Positions 9,369 to 17,910 of a DNA stretch of 64,000 nucleotides are shown here, piece after piece. Position numbers and translations under genes: made by a program. The notes beneath the pieces are model-generated. The model searched no databases, was not told the origin of the DNA, and saw nothing but the letters and a program-made list of their open reading frames with translations. Source of the DNA: Corynebacterium meitnerae (GTDB taxonomy: Bacteria > Actinomycetota > Actinomycetes > Mycobacteriales > Mycobacteriaceae). Position 1 is the stretch's first letter. The number at the start of each line of letters is the position of its first letter. Where the stretch lies: the NCBI RefSeq assembly GCF_027570075.1, contig NZ_JAKMUS010000001.1:248001-312000 (forward strand). The letters run 5' to 3'.

Positions 9369-10753
9369 GGCTTAAGGGTCAAAAAGTGTGTCTGGCTCCG
9401 GCGTGTCGTGGGGTTAGATTTGGCCTTTTTGGATGCCGATTGAGTGGGTGTACTCGGTGTCGATACCGTTGTCGTAGAGGGCTGGTCGTCCGGTTTCGTG
9501 GTCGGCTTGGTTCTCGTTGTGGGTCAGGGGTGTAACTTTGGCGAGTTGGTCCTGGCCCCAATTGGACTGCCTGGCGATGTGTACTGGATCGTCAGGCAGT
9601 TCTGTTTTTAGGTAGAGCCACCAGTCCAGCATTCGGCGTTGGTGTTCTCCTGATCTACCGCGATGGGTTCTAGCTAGCAGTTTGAGTTGGGCGTTGATGC
9701 CACCTTCGAGGCTGTTTGTGGTGGATTTGATGCCCTCGGAGTTAAGCACGTCCTTCGGTGGCGTGAGGTAGGTAAACAGCAGGTTAGAACGCCATAGGTG
9801 GTTGAGGCTGTTGTAAGCGCTGCGCACATTGGCGTGTGTCCATGCGTCTTTCCATTTGCCTGTTTTTGGGTCTTTGAGCCTGGTCTTTTCGTTCATCCAT
9901 GCTCGGTAGATGGTGGAGAATTCGTGTAGTTGGGCTCCCCATGTGGCGGCGTCGTCCAGGGTGGTGATGCGGGTCAGTTTCAGCGCTAGTTGGTAGATGG
10001 TGCGGCCAGCATCGGTGCGTGGTCGTGAGGTGGTGTAGCGGCGTACGACGCGTTGGGCATGCACGAGGCAGCGTTGGATTTTGGTTTCTGGCCAGCAGTT
10101 TTTGATCGCGGTTGCGGCTCCTTGGCCGCCGTCGATGACGACAATGAGAGGGGCTGGGATGCGTTCGAGGAGGCGTTGGTAGTCACGGATGGTTTCGTGT
10201 TTGCACCAGTGCCAGGCGATGACGTGGTCGAGTGTTGCTGCCACGATCAGGCAGCCGCCTGCGGTGTAGGTGCCGTCGAGGAAGATCTGGTCGTAGACCC
10301 GGCCCGTATGCCCGATGGTGGGATCCGGGACGTCGACGAGCCAGCACCAGCTAAACCGGCGTTTCATCGTGGCATGGCTGACGCCGTGGCGCTTTGCTAC
10401 TGCTTCTATCGAAGTTGTCGTGGTGCAGTGGTCGATGAATTGGGCAAACACTGCAGCGTTGGTGATATCGCTTCGGCGTTTGACGCTGGATGCGCCGCAG
10501 ACCTTACATCGCCATCGCACTGTTCCCTTGCTGGTGGTCCCGTTACGTTTCATGTCGCCGCCGCAGTGGCAGCGTGGTCGGTTCTTTGGCATTGGGTAAC
10601 CGAACCACCGCTGCTTAGCACATTGCGCCAGCCACACCGTGGATTGAGCGACGATGGCCCAGATATACGCCTGCAGAGCATATACTTTTGGCGTTAATGC
10701 AGGTCACCTACTGGAAATCAGCCAATCCAGACACACTTTCTGACCCTTAAGCC
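9369..10753 (-). mobile_element. IS1249-type insertion sequence (IS256 family)
   Basis: The element is bounded by imperfect inverted repeats. The left end begins GGCTTAAGGGTCAAAAAGTG and the right end, read inward, GGCTTAAGGGTCAGAAAGTG; about 27 bases match at 26. The distance between ends is 1385 bases, which agrees with my memory of IS1249 from Corynebacterium xerosis. The eight bases on either side (TCAGCTAA and CCAGCTGC) share only the core CAGCT in the same register, so there is no perfect target duplication and the flanks may have recombined. Confidence 0.85.
9414..10592 (-). CDS. IS1249-type transposase
   Basis: The product has 392 residues from ATG 10592; the frame is open further and a GTG at 10637 is an alternative. 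An N-terminal zinc-ribbon (RCHCGG ... WRCKVCGAS) precedes the DDE catalytic domain, with aspartates in QIFLDGTYTAGG and VVIDGGQGAA and the glutamate in TTNSLEGGIN. It appears intact and so potentially active. It fills most of the 1385-base element and is encoded on the minus strand. Confidence 0.85.
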   Translation of the reverse strand: MPKNRPRCHCGGDMKRNGTTSKGTVRWRCKVCGASSVKRRSDITNAAVFAQFIDHCTTTTSIEAVAKRHGVSHATMKRRFSWCWLVDVPDPTIGHTGRVYDQIFLDGTYTAGGCLIVAATLDHVIAWHWCKHETIRDYQRLLERIPAPLIVVIDGGQGAATAIKNCWPETKIQRCLVHAQRVVRRYTTSRPRTDAGRTIYQLALKLTRITTLDDAATWGAQLHEFSTIYRAWMNEKTRLKDPKTGKWKDAWTHANVRSAYNSLNHLWRSNLLFTYLTPPKDVLNSEGIKSTTNSLEGGINAQLKLLARTHRGRSGEHQRRMLDWWLYLKTELPDDPVHIARQSNWGQDQLAKVTPLTHNENQADHETGRPALYDNGIDTEYTHSIGIQKGQI

Positions 10754-10763
10754 CCAGCTGCTC

Positions 10764-11522
10764 CTAGCTATTCAGCTCGTGGCTGAGTGCTTCGAGTTCA
10801 GCACCGCCGGACATCTCACGGGTGAGTTCGTCCAGGGTGACCTGGTCGCGGGAGGCGTCGAGTTCCTGGCGGCCGAGTTTCAAGATGGTGAAGTGGTCGC
10901 CGACGAGGTACGCATGGTGGGGATTGTGCGTCACCAGCACGACGGCGACGCCGCGGTCACGGGCTTCAGCGATGAACTTCAGCACCACACCGGACTGCTT
11001 CACACCAAGGGCAGCAGTCGGCTCGTCGAGCACGACCACTCGGGCGCCGAAGTAGACAGCGCGTGCAATCGCGACGACCTGGCGTTGACCGCCGGACAGG
11101 TTGCCGGCTTCAACGTTCACGTCGGGGATGTCAATGCCCATCTCCAGTAGCTGTTCGGAGCAGATACGCTTCATCTCCTCCTGCTTCAGCGTGCCGAATG
11201 GGCCGGTCAGCTCCTGACCTAAGAAAAAGTTCCGCCACACGCTCAGCTCATCAACAATGGCGAGGTTTTGGTACACCGTCGCAATACCGGCATCCAGCGC
11301 ATCGCGGGGGGATGTGAAGGTGACGGGTGAGCCGTCGATAAGCAATTGCCCACTCGTTGGTGCGTGCAAACCCGCAAGAATCTTGATGAGCGTTGACTTG
11401 CCCGCGCCATTATCGCCGAGCACACAGGTAACCTCGCCCGCGTTGATGGTGAGGTCCACTCCGCGCAGTGCGTCGAAGGTGCCGTACGACTTGGTGATGT
11501 CGCGCAATTCAATGATGGACAT
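10764..11522 (-). CDS. Sugar ABC transporter ATP-binding protein (single ABC domain)
   Basis: The 252-residue ATPase of a monosaccharide-type importer has Walker A GDNGAGKST near residue 36, signature LSGGQRQ, Walker B VVVLDEPTAALG and switch histidine LVTHNPHH. RbsA/XylG-type ATPases usually carry two fused ABC domains of about 500 residues; this one has a single domain, as in FrcA-like systems, and would work as a homodimer. It follows the permease gene by three bases. The stop lies only 11 bases from the IS1249 end, so the insertion just missed the gene. The substrate cannot be told from sequence. Confidence 0.88.
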   Translation of the reverse strand: MSIIELRDITKSYGTFDALRGVDLTINAGEVTCVLGDNGAGKSTLIKILAGLHAPTSGQLLIDGSPVTFTSPRDALDAGIATVYQNLAIVDELSVWRNFFLGQELTGPFGTLKQEEMKRICSEQLLEMGIDIPDVNVEAGNLSGGQRQVVAIARAVYFGARVVVLDEPTAALGVKQSGVVLKFIAEARDRGVAVVLVTHNPHHAYLVGDHFTILKLGRQELDASRDQVTLDELTREMSGGAELEALSHELNS

Positions 11523-11525
11523 GGC

Positions 11526-12578
11526 CTACCGCCCCTTCGTGATGTTGGCGAATGAAGTGTTGGTGAGCACCGCGAACAGAAGCATCGCGCCGAGGAAGAA
11601 CTTGAACCAGTCCGGATTCCAGCCGGCGTAGACGATGCCCTGGTTGGTCATGCCGAAGATAAGCGCGCCGATCATCGTGCCGATCGCCGTGCCGCGGCCG
11701 CCCTTCATCGCGCAACCGCCGATAACAGCGGCGATGATGTAGAGGAACTCATTGCCCACGCCCTGGCCCGCTTGGATCGAATCGAAGGCGAAGAGCGTGT
11801 GCATACCCACGAACCATGCGGCGAAGCCCACTGTCATGAACAGCACGATCTTGACCATGCGGACGGGAACACCAACGGCACGCGCGGCATCCTCATCGCC
11901 GCCGACGGCCGTGATCCAGTTGCCGAACTTCGTGCGGAAGAGCACAAACGACGCGATGGCGACGAACAGCAACCACCAGATCACCGTGACGCTGATGCGC
12001 ACGTTGCCAATGTGGAAGCTGCCAGCGAAGAAGGTGCGCGCGGAGGCGAAGCCCTCCATATCCGCGATGGATGGTGTGGCCACCTGCCCGGTGACGAGCT
12101 TGGTCACCGCAAGATTGAGGCCCTGCAACATGAGGAATGCAGCGAGGGTGATGAGGAAGCTGTCAATGCCAGTGCGTGTAACGAGGATGCCGTTGAGCGC
12201 ACCGATAGCCAGCGCGATGATGAGCGCCAGGCCCGCACCCACCCACGAATTCAAATGCAGGTTGTAATTGAGCATCGATGCCGCCAGCGCCGCGGTGGTC
12301 ACCGCGACACCGGAGGACAGATCGAATGCCCCGCCGATCATGAGCAATCCCACGGCAAGTGCCACGATGCCGAGCGTGGAGCTGGCATAGAGAATCGTGG
12401 CCATCGCCTCAAACGAGCGGAACGCCGGGGCGACCGCCAGGAAGAGACTCAGGATGACCAGGAAGCCGAGCAGACTGGCCAGCTCCGGGCGGCGGATCAG
12501 TTTGGCAAAGCCGGTGTGGGTACGTAGTCGATCGTCCGAGTCATGCTCTATCGATTCGTCTGTGACGGTCTGACTCAT
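11526..12578 (-). CDS. Sugar ABC transporter permease (RbsC-like)
   Basis: A 350-residue polytopic membrane protein with about eight to ten hydrophobic segments after a 35-residue hydrophilic N-terminus. It has hallmarks of the RbsC/XylH family: GLLMIGGAFDLSSGVAV, GALNGILVTRTGIDSFLITLA, WITAVGGDEDAARAVGVPV and AAVIGGCAMKGGRGTAIG. Its start overlaps the end of the binding-protein gene by four bases. It forms the transmembrane channel of the importer encoded at 10764-13573. Confidence 0.9.
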   Translation of the reverse strand: MSQTVTDESIEHDSDDRLRTHTGFAKLIRRPELASLLGFLVILSLFLAVAPAFRSFEAMATILYASSTLGIVALAVGLLMIGGAFDLSSGVAVTTAALAASMLNYNLHLNSWVGAGLALIIALAIGALNGILVTRTGIDSFLITLAAFLMLQGLNLAVTKLVTGQVATPSIADMEGFASARTFFAGSFHIGNVRISVTVIWWLLFVAIASFVLFRTKFGNWITAVGGDEDAARAVGVPVRMVKIVLFMTVGFAAWFVGMHTLFAFDSIQAGQGVGNEFLYIIAAVIGGCAMKGGRGTAIGTMIGALIFGMTNQGIVYAGWNPDWFKFFLGAMLLFAVLTNTSFANITKGR

Positions 12579-13573
12579 CGAAGGCCTGCCTTGGCAGCCT
12601 CAGCGATCTTCTCCACGTTCTCCTTGTCCACAAAGCTCGGTCCTGTGTAGACCGGCTGGCCACCACCGAAGGTGCCGCCGTTGCGCTTAGCAACCCAGAG
12701 GGAATCCACTGCGAGGTAGCCCTGCAGGTACGGCTGCTGGTCCACGGCCCACGCCACGCGGCCATCCGCAATGGCATCCACCAGTTCAGCGTTCGTATCA
12801 AACGTGACCACCTGGGCCTTGGCGCCCGCCTGTTTCACTGCCTCCGTCGCGCGCATTGCTACTGGAGCCTGCAGTGCAAAGACGGTGTCAAAGGACTTGT
12901 CCTGGGCCAGCTTGGAGTTGATCGTCGACTGGACAGAGGTCAGGTCCTGGCCGTTGACGTACAGCAGCTCAACCTCGCCTTGGAGGCCGTCCTTCACACC
13001 GGCACAACGTGCTTCCTGCGAGGAGTTGCCCTGCTCATGGATGACGCAGAGAACCTTGGACTTGCCTTCTTCCTTGAGGCGCTCACCCGCTGCCGTGCCG
13101 GCAACTGTTTCGTCCTGGCCGAAGAAGCCGGTGATCCCGTACTTGTCGTACTCCTTCATGCCGGCGTTGAGCCCCACAACCGGAATGCCTGCCTCAGTGG
13201 CGAGCTTCGCAGCCGGGCCGATGGCCTCCGCGTTGGGCAGCGTCACCGCGATGCCGTCCACGTTCGAGTCCACGGCGGAACGAACCAGGTTCGCCTGGTT
13301 CGGCGCCTGCGGGTCAGAGGAATAACGCAGCTCGATGTTGTCCTTCTTCGCTGCATCCTCGGCGCCCTTGCGCACGAGGTCCCAGTACGTATCACCCGGG
13401 GCGCCATGAGTAACCATTGCCACGACGTAGCGCGGGGTGTCTACCCCACCGCCGCCGGTGCCGCCGGCTTCACTGTCGCGCTGTGCGCCGCCCGTGGACG
13501 AGCAACCAGCAAGCGAAAGACCTACCGCGGCCGTCAGCGCCGCGACTTTGTACAGCTGAGAGAATTTTTTCAT
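12575..13573 (-). CDS. Sugar ABC transporter substrate-binding lipoprotein
   Basis: The protein has 332 residues. A signal peptide with lipobox LAGC places the lipidated cysteine at residue 24. The mature part is a periplasmic-binding-protein type 1 fold: YVVAMVTHGAPGDTYWDLVRKGAEDAA, GIAVTLPNAEAIGPAAKLATEAGIPVVGLN and VVTFDTNAELVDAIADGRVAWAVDQQPYLQGY. These are the ribose/xylose/galactose-binding pattern. It is the first gene of the three-gene operon, delivering a pentose, hexose or polyol to the permease. The exact sugar is unknown. Confidence 0.9.
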   Translation of the reverse strand: MKKFSQLYKVAALTAAVGLSLAGCSSTGGAQRDSEAGGTGGGGVDTPRYVVAMVTHGAPGDTYWDLVRKGAEDAAKKDNIELRYSSDPQAPNQANLVRSAVDSNVDGIAVTLPNAEAIGPAAKLATEAGIPVVGLNAGMKEYDKYGITGFFGQDETVAGTAAGERLKEEGKSKVLCVIHEQGNSSQEARCAGVKDGLQGEVELLYVNGQDLTSVQSTINSKLAQDKSFDTVFALQAPVAMRATEAVKQAGAKAQVVTFDTNAELVDAIADGRVAWAVDQQPYLQGYLAVDSLWVAKRNGGTFGGGQPVYTGPSFVDKENVEKIAEAAKAGLR

Positions 13574-13652
13574 TCATACAGTGTGCCCGCTCGCGCTGGA
13601 AAACCCGGTATCCCAAGCGTTCTTTACCGATTAAGTAGCTGGGCTTGCTGTT

Positions 13653-14345
13653 CTAGTTGAGGTCGGACAATCCTGGGCCCACGGGCTGCTTGTCCAACAA
13701 CGGTGTCAGCTCAGTCATGGCTTCCTTCATGTCCTCCACGTCCTGCGCGTCCCCCTTGGAATGGCGGAACATGTACGTGGTTGCCGCAGCGTTGCCGAAA
13801 CTCGTTGAGCAGAAGAACTGGCGCAAGTCCGCCTCCGGATGCTTGGCGCACGCGAAGTACCTGTCCCCGACCGTGAACTCGAACTCATCCCACGCCAGCA
13901 CCGACTCCCCATCACGCTCTTGCTGCTCCTTGTAGCTTTCCATGTGCAGCGTGCGTTCCTCCTGCGCGCTCTTCTTAGGGTCACCCGGGCACGGATCCTG
14001 GCCCAGCGCCTCGTCGTAGTACGAAACACCGACGGAGAATTGCTCAGGGCCATTTTGGTAAAAGTGATTCCATCCTTCATCCATGACGGTGCTGAAGTTC
14101 GGGTCATACGGCAAGCCCACGAGCTGTTCCGGCATCTGGTCCAACAGCGCCTTGATGTTCACTTCGGTGGCGCAAGCACCGGGGTCTGCAGTGTCTTGGG
14201 TTTCACTTGCCACACCGTTGTTTTGCGTGGCGTTGTTCTGTTCGCTGTTCTTCGCTCCGTCGCCGCTGTCAGCACTGTCCGAACATCCCGCCACCGTCAG
14301 TGCCGTCGCTGCCAGAACTGCTGCAATCGTTTTCGCGTTGCGCAT
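13653..14345 (-). CDS. Hypothetical lipoprotein
   Basis: A 230-residue exported protein. ATG 14345 gives a typical signal peptide with lipobox VAGC (cysteine 21) and a GGAAGTAGGA ribosome binding site. The longer frame from 14456 would bury the signal peptide. After a Ser/Asp/Asn-rich linker comes a mature domain with cysteines in GACATEV, GQDPCPGD, YFACAKHP and QFFCSTS, suggesting two disulfides. It resembles other corynebacterial surface lipoproteins in layout, but I cannot assign a family or function. Confidence 0.75.
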   Translation of the reverse strand: MRNAKTIAAVLAATALTVAGCSDSADSGDGAKNSEQNNATQNNGVASETQDTADPGACATEVNIKALLDQMPEQLVGLPYDPNFSTVMDEGWNHFYQNGPEQFSVGVSYYDEALGQDPCPGDPKKSAQEERTLHMESYKEQQERDGESVLAWDEFEFTVGDRYFACAKHPEADLRQFFCSTSFGNAAATTYMFRHSKGDAQDVEDMKEAMTELTPLLDKQPVGPGLSDLN

Positions 14346-14479
14346 TCGTCCTACTTCCCTCGCAATGTCTCGTCGTCTCAGTCGTGCCATGGGATGGAAA
14401 AGATCGTGTGCCCGCAAGGCTACACACGACGCAACAGTGCTACCGGGGTTTCTCATCGGCGTATCTCTGGCACCATGAG

Positions 14480-15913
14480 GAGCGTGTCAAGTTATTTGTG
14501 TGTGGGGCTGTTTTTACAGGTATTTGTCGAAGCGGTCGGGGTAGGCCACAGCCATTTGGTTGATGGCTTGTTTCCAGCCGGAAACCCGGGCTCCTTCGAC
14601 GAGTCGGCCAGCGGTAGCGGAGGCTCGTTTGCCTTCCTTGGCCCGCCGAGCAGCTCGTTTATCTTCAATATTGCAGATCATCAGCCACAGCGTCTTCAGC
14701 GCTGAGTCATCATTAGTGAACTGAACCCTATTACGAGTGGCTTTACGCAGCTCATTGTTGAAGGATTCAATTGAATTCGTCGTGTAGATCACCTTCCTTG
14801 CTGCCGGCGGGAACTGCAGAAACGGCGTGAACCTCTCCCACGCATCCCGCCACACCTTCACCGACCGTGGGTACTTCTGCCCCAGCTCAGAGACCTCAAA
14901 CTCATCCAATGCGGCAGCGGCGCTCTGCTCATCCGGGGCGGTATAGACCTTCTTCAACGCCGCTGAGACAGCCTTACGATCACCGTAGGCAACCCACCGG
15001 TTAGCAGCCCTGATCAGGTGCACAATACACGTCTGGACCATGGATCCAGGCCAGGTTGCCTCTACTGCTTCTGGTAGGCCTTTGAGCCCGTCACAACAGA
15101 CGATAAAGACGTCTTTGACCCCACGGTTAGAAAGATTGGCGCACACCTGCGCCCAAAAAGACGCGCCTTCTTCTTTGGCAAGCCACAATCCCAAAATGTG
15201 TTTGATGCCGTCAAGGTCCACACCGATAGCCATGTAGGCGGACTTGTTGACAACCCGACCACCGTCGCGGACTTTAATGCGCAATGCATCGAGAAACACC
15301 ACGGGATAGAACTCGTCTAACTGGCGGTTTTGCCAGACCATGACCTCGTCGAGGACGGCATCGGTGACTGCGGAAATCGTCTCATGGGAAATATCAATCC
15401 GCATCGCAGTTGCCATATGGTGCTGGATGTCACGAATTGTCATCCCACCGGCATACAAGCTGACGATCATGTCATCAACGTCAGTCAAACGCCTAGAGCT
15501 TTTAGGGACCATGGTCGGCATGAATGTGCCAGCCCGATCTCTAGGGATATCAACAGTAACCGGCCCATAATTAGAATCCACGGTCTTCGGGTAGCTGCCA
15601 TTGCGGTAGTTATCAGTGCCAGCTAAGGCTTTAGCGCCTCTGTCGCCTGCCTGATATCCCAGGTGGGCGTCCATTTCCGCATTTAGTCCCCTGGTAATCG
15701 AGGCTTGCAACATGCCCCGAACTAGGTCATTGGCATCCGTTGTAGACGTGCCTAGTTCATCAATCAGCTTCGCGATTTCAGGGTTAGCAAGCAGCTTCTT
15801 TTCAATCGCATCAATCTTGGCCTTATCAGCCGGGTCTCGTCGTGCCACAGTAGTCATTCTGGTCCGTCTCCTCATGCAGGTTGGGAACCCACACACAAAC
15901 CATCAGACACTCT
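14480..15913 (-). mobile_element. IS256-family insertion sequence with 9-bp target duplication
   Basis: The terminal inverted repeats share AGnGTGTC at the tip and TTTGTGTGTGGG further in. The direct repeat CACCATGAG occurs at 14471-14479 and again at 15914-15922, a 9-bp target-site duplication of the size usual for IS256 elements. The intact duplication suggests a fairly recent insertion. It landed in the intergenic region between a lipoprotein gene and an Hsp70-like gene. Confidence 0.88.
14514..15857 (-). CDS. IS256-family transposase
   Basis: The 447-residue transposase starts at ATG 15857 behind GAGGAG. The catalytic triad is visible as the aspartate in VVFLDALRIKVRD, the aspartate in VFIVCCDGLKGLPEAV and the glutamate in YTTNSIESFNNELRK. 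The N-terminal region LVRGMLQASITRGLNAEMDAHLGY is typical of mutator-type transposases. The frame is complete, so the element is likely functional. Confidence 0.92.
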   Translation of the reverse strand: MTTVARRDPADKAKIDAIEKKLLANPEIAKLIDELGTSTTDANDLVRGMLQASITRGLNAEMDAHLGYQAGDRGAKALAGTDNYRNGSYPKTVDSNYGPVTVDIPRDRAGTFMPTMVPKSSRRLTDVDDMIVSLYAGGMTIRDIQHHMATAMRIDISHETISAVTDAVLDEVMVWQNRQLDEFYPVVFLDALRIKVRDGGRVVNKSAYMAIGVDLDGIKHILGLWLAKEEGASFWAQVCANLSNRGVKDVFIVCCDGLKGLPEAVEATWPGSMVQTCIVHLIRAANRWVAYGDRKAVSAALKKVYTAPDEQSAAAALDEFEVSELGQKYPRSVKVWRDAWERFTPFLQFPPAARKVIYTTNSIESFNNELRKATRNRVQFTNDDSALKTLWLMICNIEDKRAARRAKEGKRASATAGRLVEGARVSGWKQAINQMAVAYPDRFDKYL

Positions 15914-15989
15914 CACCATGAGTAACAACCTTGGCGCCCATTCGATAGGCTTAGCAGGTTGAATGAACCTGGATGGGAAGTAGGAAGGC

Positions 15990-17891
15990 ATGTCCGTAAC
16001 GGATTGGGCGCTCGCGATTGACTTTGGCACCTCTAACACCGCCGCGGCTCATACCAATCCGATTCACGGCGCTGTCGAAGCCGTCAACCTTTCCAACGAC
16101 CAGCGCTCCATGACGTCGTCGGTGTACGTTGACTCCCCTGATCAGATTTCCACCGGCCCCGTCGCGCTCTCGCGCGCGCAAGCCAACCCCAATGGCTACA
16201 TCCCCGCCCCGAAGCGTCTCATCGGCCAGGATGTGGTGTCCATCAATGGCTACGAAGTCGAGACCGTGGACATCGTCGCTGCCATTTACCGCGATGCAAT
16301 CGAACGTGCCGCCCGCGCGCACAACGGCACTGCACCGGGCACGCTCCTGCTCACTCACCCTGATGCATGGTCCGAACACGAAGTCAATGCGCTTGCTGAA
16401 GCAGCCGTGCGGGCCGGCATCCCGTTTGAGAACATCGTTGTCATCTCCGAACCCCGTGCCGCTGCCGCGTATTACACACGCGATAATGCCCTCGCCGCCG
16501 GCAGCAAGATCGCTGTCTTTGACATCGGTGGTGGCACAGTCGACATCGCTGTTTTGGAAGCGAGTAACAGTGGCAAGTTCACCGTTCTTGCTGCTGACGG
16601 CAATAACACCATCGGCGGGCGAAGCTTCGACGCCACCATTCGTCGTTGGGTCGACCAGGAACTCGGTTACGTCAACCCTGACCTCCTCAATTACCTGCGC
16701 CGCGATGCCAAACTGCGTGAACTTCACGCCCTGGAAACATCCATCCGCGAGGCCAAAGAACTTCTTTCAGACGTCCCCAGCGCAACCATCCCCGTCCACG
16801 GCGGCCTGCACGAGGAGCGCCTCCAACTCACCCGTGACGAGCTCAACGAGCTCATTTCCGCTCCCCTGAACCGCGCCATCAACCTCACGGAGCAAACCCT
16901 CCGTCGCGGGGGCATCAACTCCCCGGACGACCTCGTGGCCCTCTACCTCACCGGCGGCTCTTCCCGCGTGCCCGCCCTCCACGAGGCACTGAAGAACATC
17001 GCCCCAATTGCCACCCTCGACGACCCCAAGACCGTCGTCGCCCAAGGCGCCCTCATCGCGCTCCAGCAAGCCCAGAAACGCCCAGGCACCACCGGAAGCG
17101 ACCAGAAGCCCGCTCCGAAGAACCCCACGCCGGACACCACCACTCCTGCGCCACAGCCATCTTCCCAGAAGCACTACTTTTCCACGCCAGCCCCGGCACC
17201 ACAGCCGGTCAAGCCTGCAGCGCCCCAAAACCGGATCAAGCCCAAAGCTGAAGACAAGCCCAAAACGCAGGTCGAAACTCAGCGTGCAAATGACAAGAAG
17301 GCCAAGAGCAAAACGGTTAAAAAACGAAGTCGGCTTCTCCTGCGGATATTTGGCGCTGTTTTGGCCATTGCTCTCGTGCTTGCAATTCTTGATTGGTATT
17401 CAACATCGATAAAGAACGAGAAAGCCAAAGAAGCCGAAGAACTCGCGATGAGAAGTCAACTGGCCGATTATCCTCAAAGCGTTCTTGAGATGGTCAATCT
17501 CTCCGCTTGCGGACAGACAACAATGAGCGACACTTATTTCTGCTTTCCTGAAGCAGAAACCAAGACAACCTACGGATTGGACGGTGACGGCATTGTCTCC
17601 ATGGGGTTCGAACAGACTGATTTGTATAGATCTCCCTGGAACAACATCCGCTCGTTCTTAGATGAACAGTCGTCCTCCACGTCAGGCTCGACCAATCAGG
17701 ACATGCAGTCATTCATTCCCGACAAGTACAGCATCAATCCCAGCGGAACAGCTATAACCACTATCGATGATGATGACGGTAACCTGCACTATTACCAAGA
17801 AGAAGAGAACGTAGGATTTTTTGTTTACGGTTTCCCGAATTCCACCTACGCCGAGAAATGGGCCAGGGACGCCGGCATCTGGTGGGACTAG
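15990..17891 (+). CDS. Membrane-anchored Hsp70-family protein
   Basis: The protein has 633 residues. The N-terminal 365 form an actin/Hsp70-type ATPase: phosphate loop AIDFGTSNT near residue 8, ISEPRAAAAYY, second phosphate loop FDIGGGTVD near residue 176, and adenosine motif LYLTGGSSRVPAL. The substrate-binding domain of DnaK is missing. In its place is a Pro/Lys-rich linker, a single membrane segment at about 447-470 and an extracytoplasmic domain of about 160 residues with one cysteine pair. The start follows TAGGAAGG. The 3' third is visibly less GC-rich than the ATPase part, suggesting a mosaic gene. Its function is unknown; a transmembrane signalling or wall-stress role is conceivable. 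Confidence 0.8.
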   Translation: MSVTDWALAIDFGTSNTAAAHTNPIHGAVEAVNLSNDQRSMTSSVYVDSPDQISTGPVALSRAQANPNGYIPAPKRLIGQDVVSINGYEVETVDIVAAIYRDAIERAARAHNGTAPGTLLLTHPDAWSEHEVNALAEAAVRAGIPFENIVVISEPRAAAAYYTRDNALAAGSKIAVFDIGGGTVDIAVLEASNSGKFTVLAADGNNTIGGRSFDATIRRWVDQELGYVNPDLLNYLRRDAKLRELHALETSIREAKELLSDVPSATIPVHGGLHEERLQLTRDELNELISAPLNRAINLTEQTLRRGGINSPDDLVALYLTGGSSRVPALHEALKNIAPIATLDDPKTVVAQGALIALQQAQKRPGTTGSDQKPAPKNPTPDTTTPAPQPSSQKHYFSTPAPAPQPVKPAAPQNRIKPKAEDKPKTQVETQRANDKKAKSKTVKKRSRLLLRIFGAVLAIALVLAILDWYSTSIKNEKAKEAEELAMRSQLADYPQSVLEMVNLSACGQTTMSDTYFCFPEAETKTTYGLDGDGIVSMGFEQTDLYRSPWNNIRSFLDEQSSSTSGSTNQDMQSFIPDKYSINPSGTAITTIDDDDGNLHYYQEEENVGFFVYGFPNSTYAEKWARDAGIWWD

Positions 17892-17910
17892 CAGTGGGTA
17901 GTAGCGTCGC

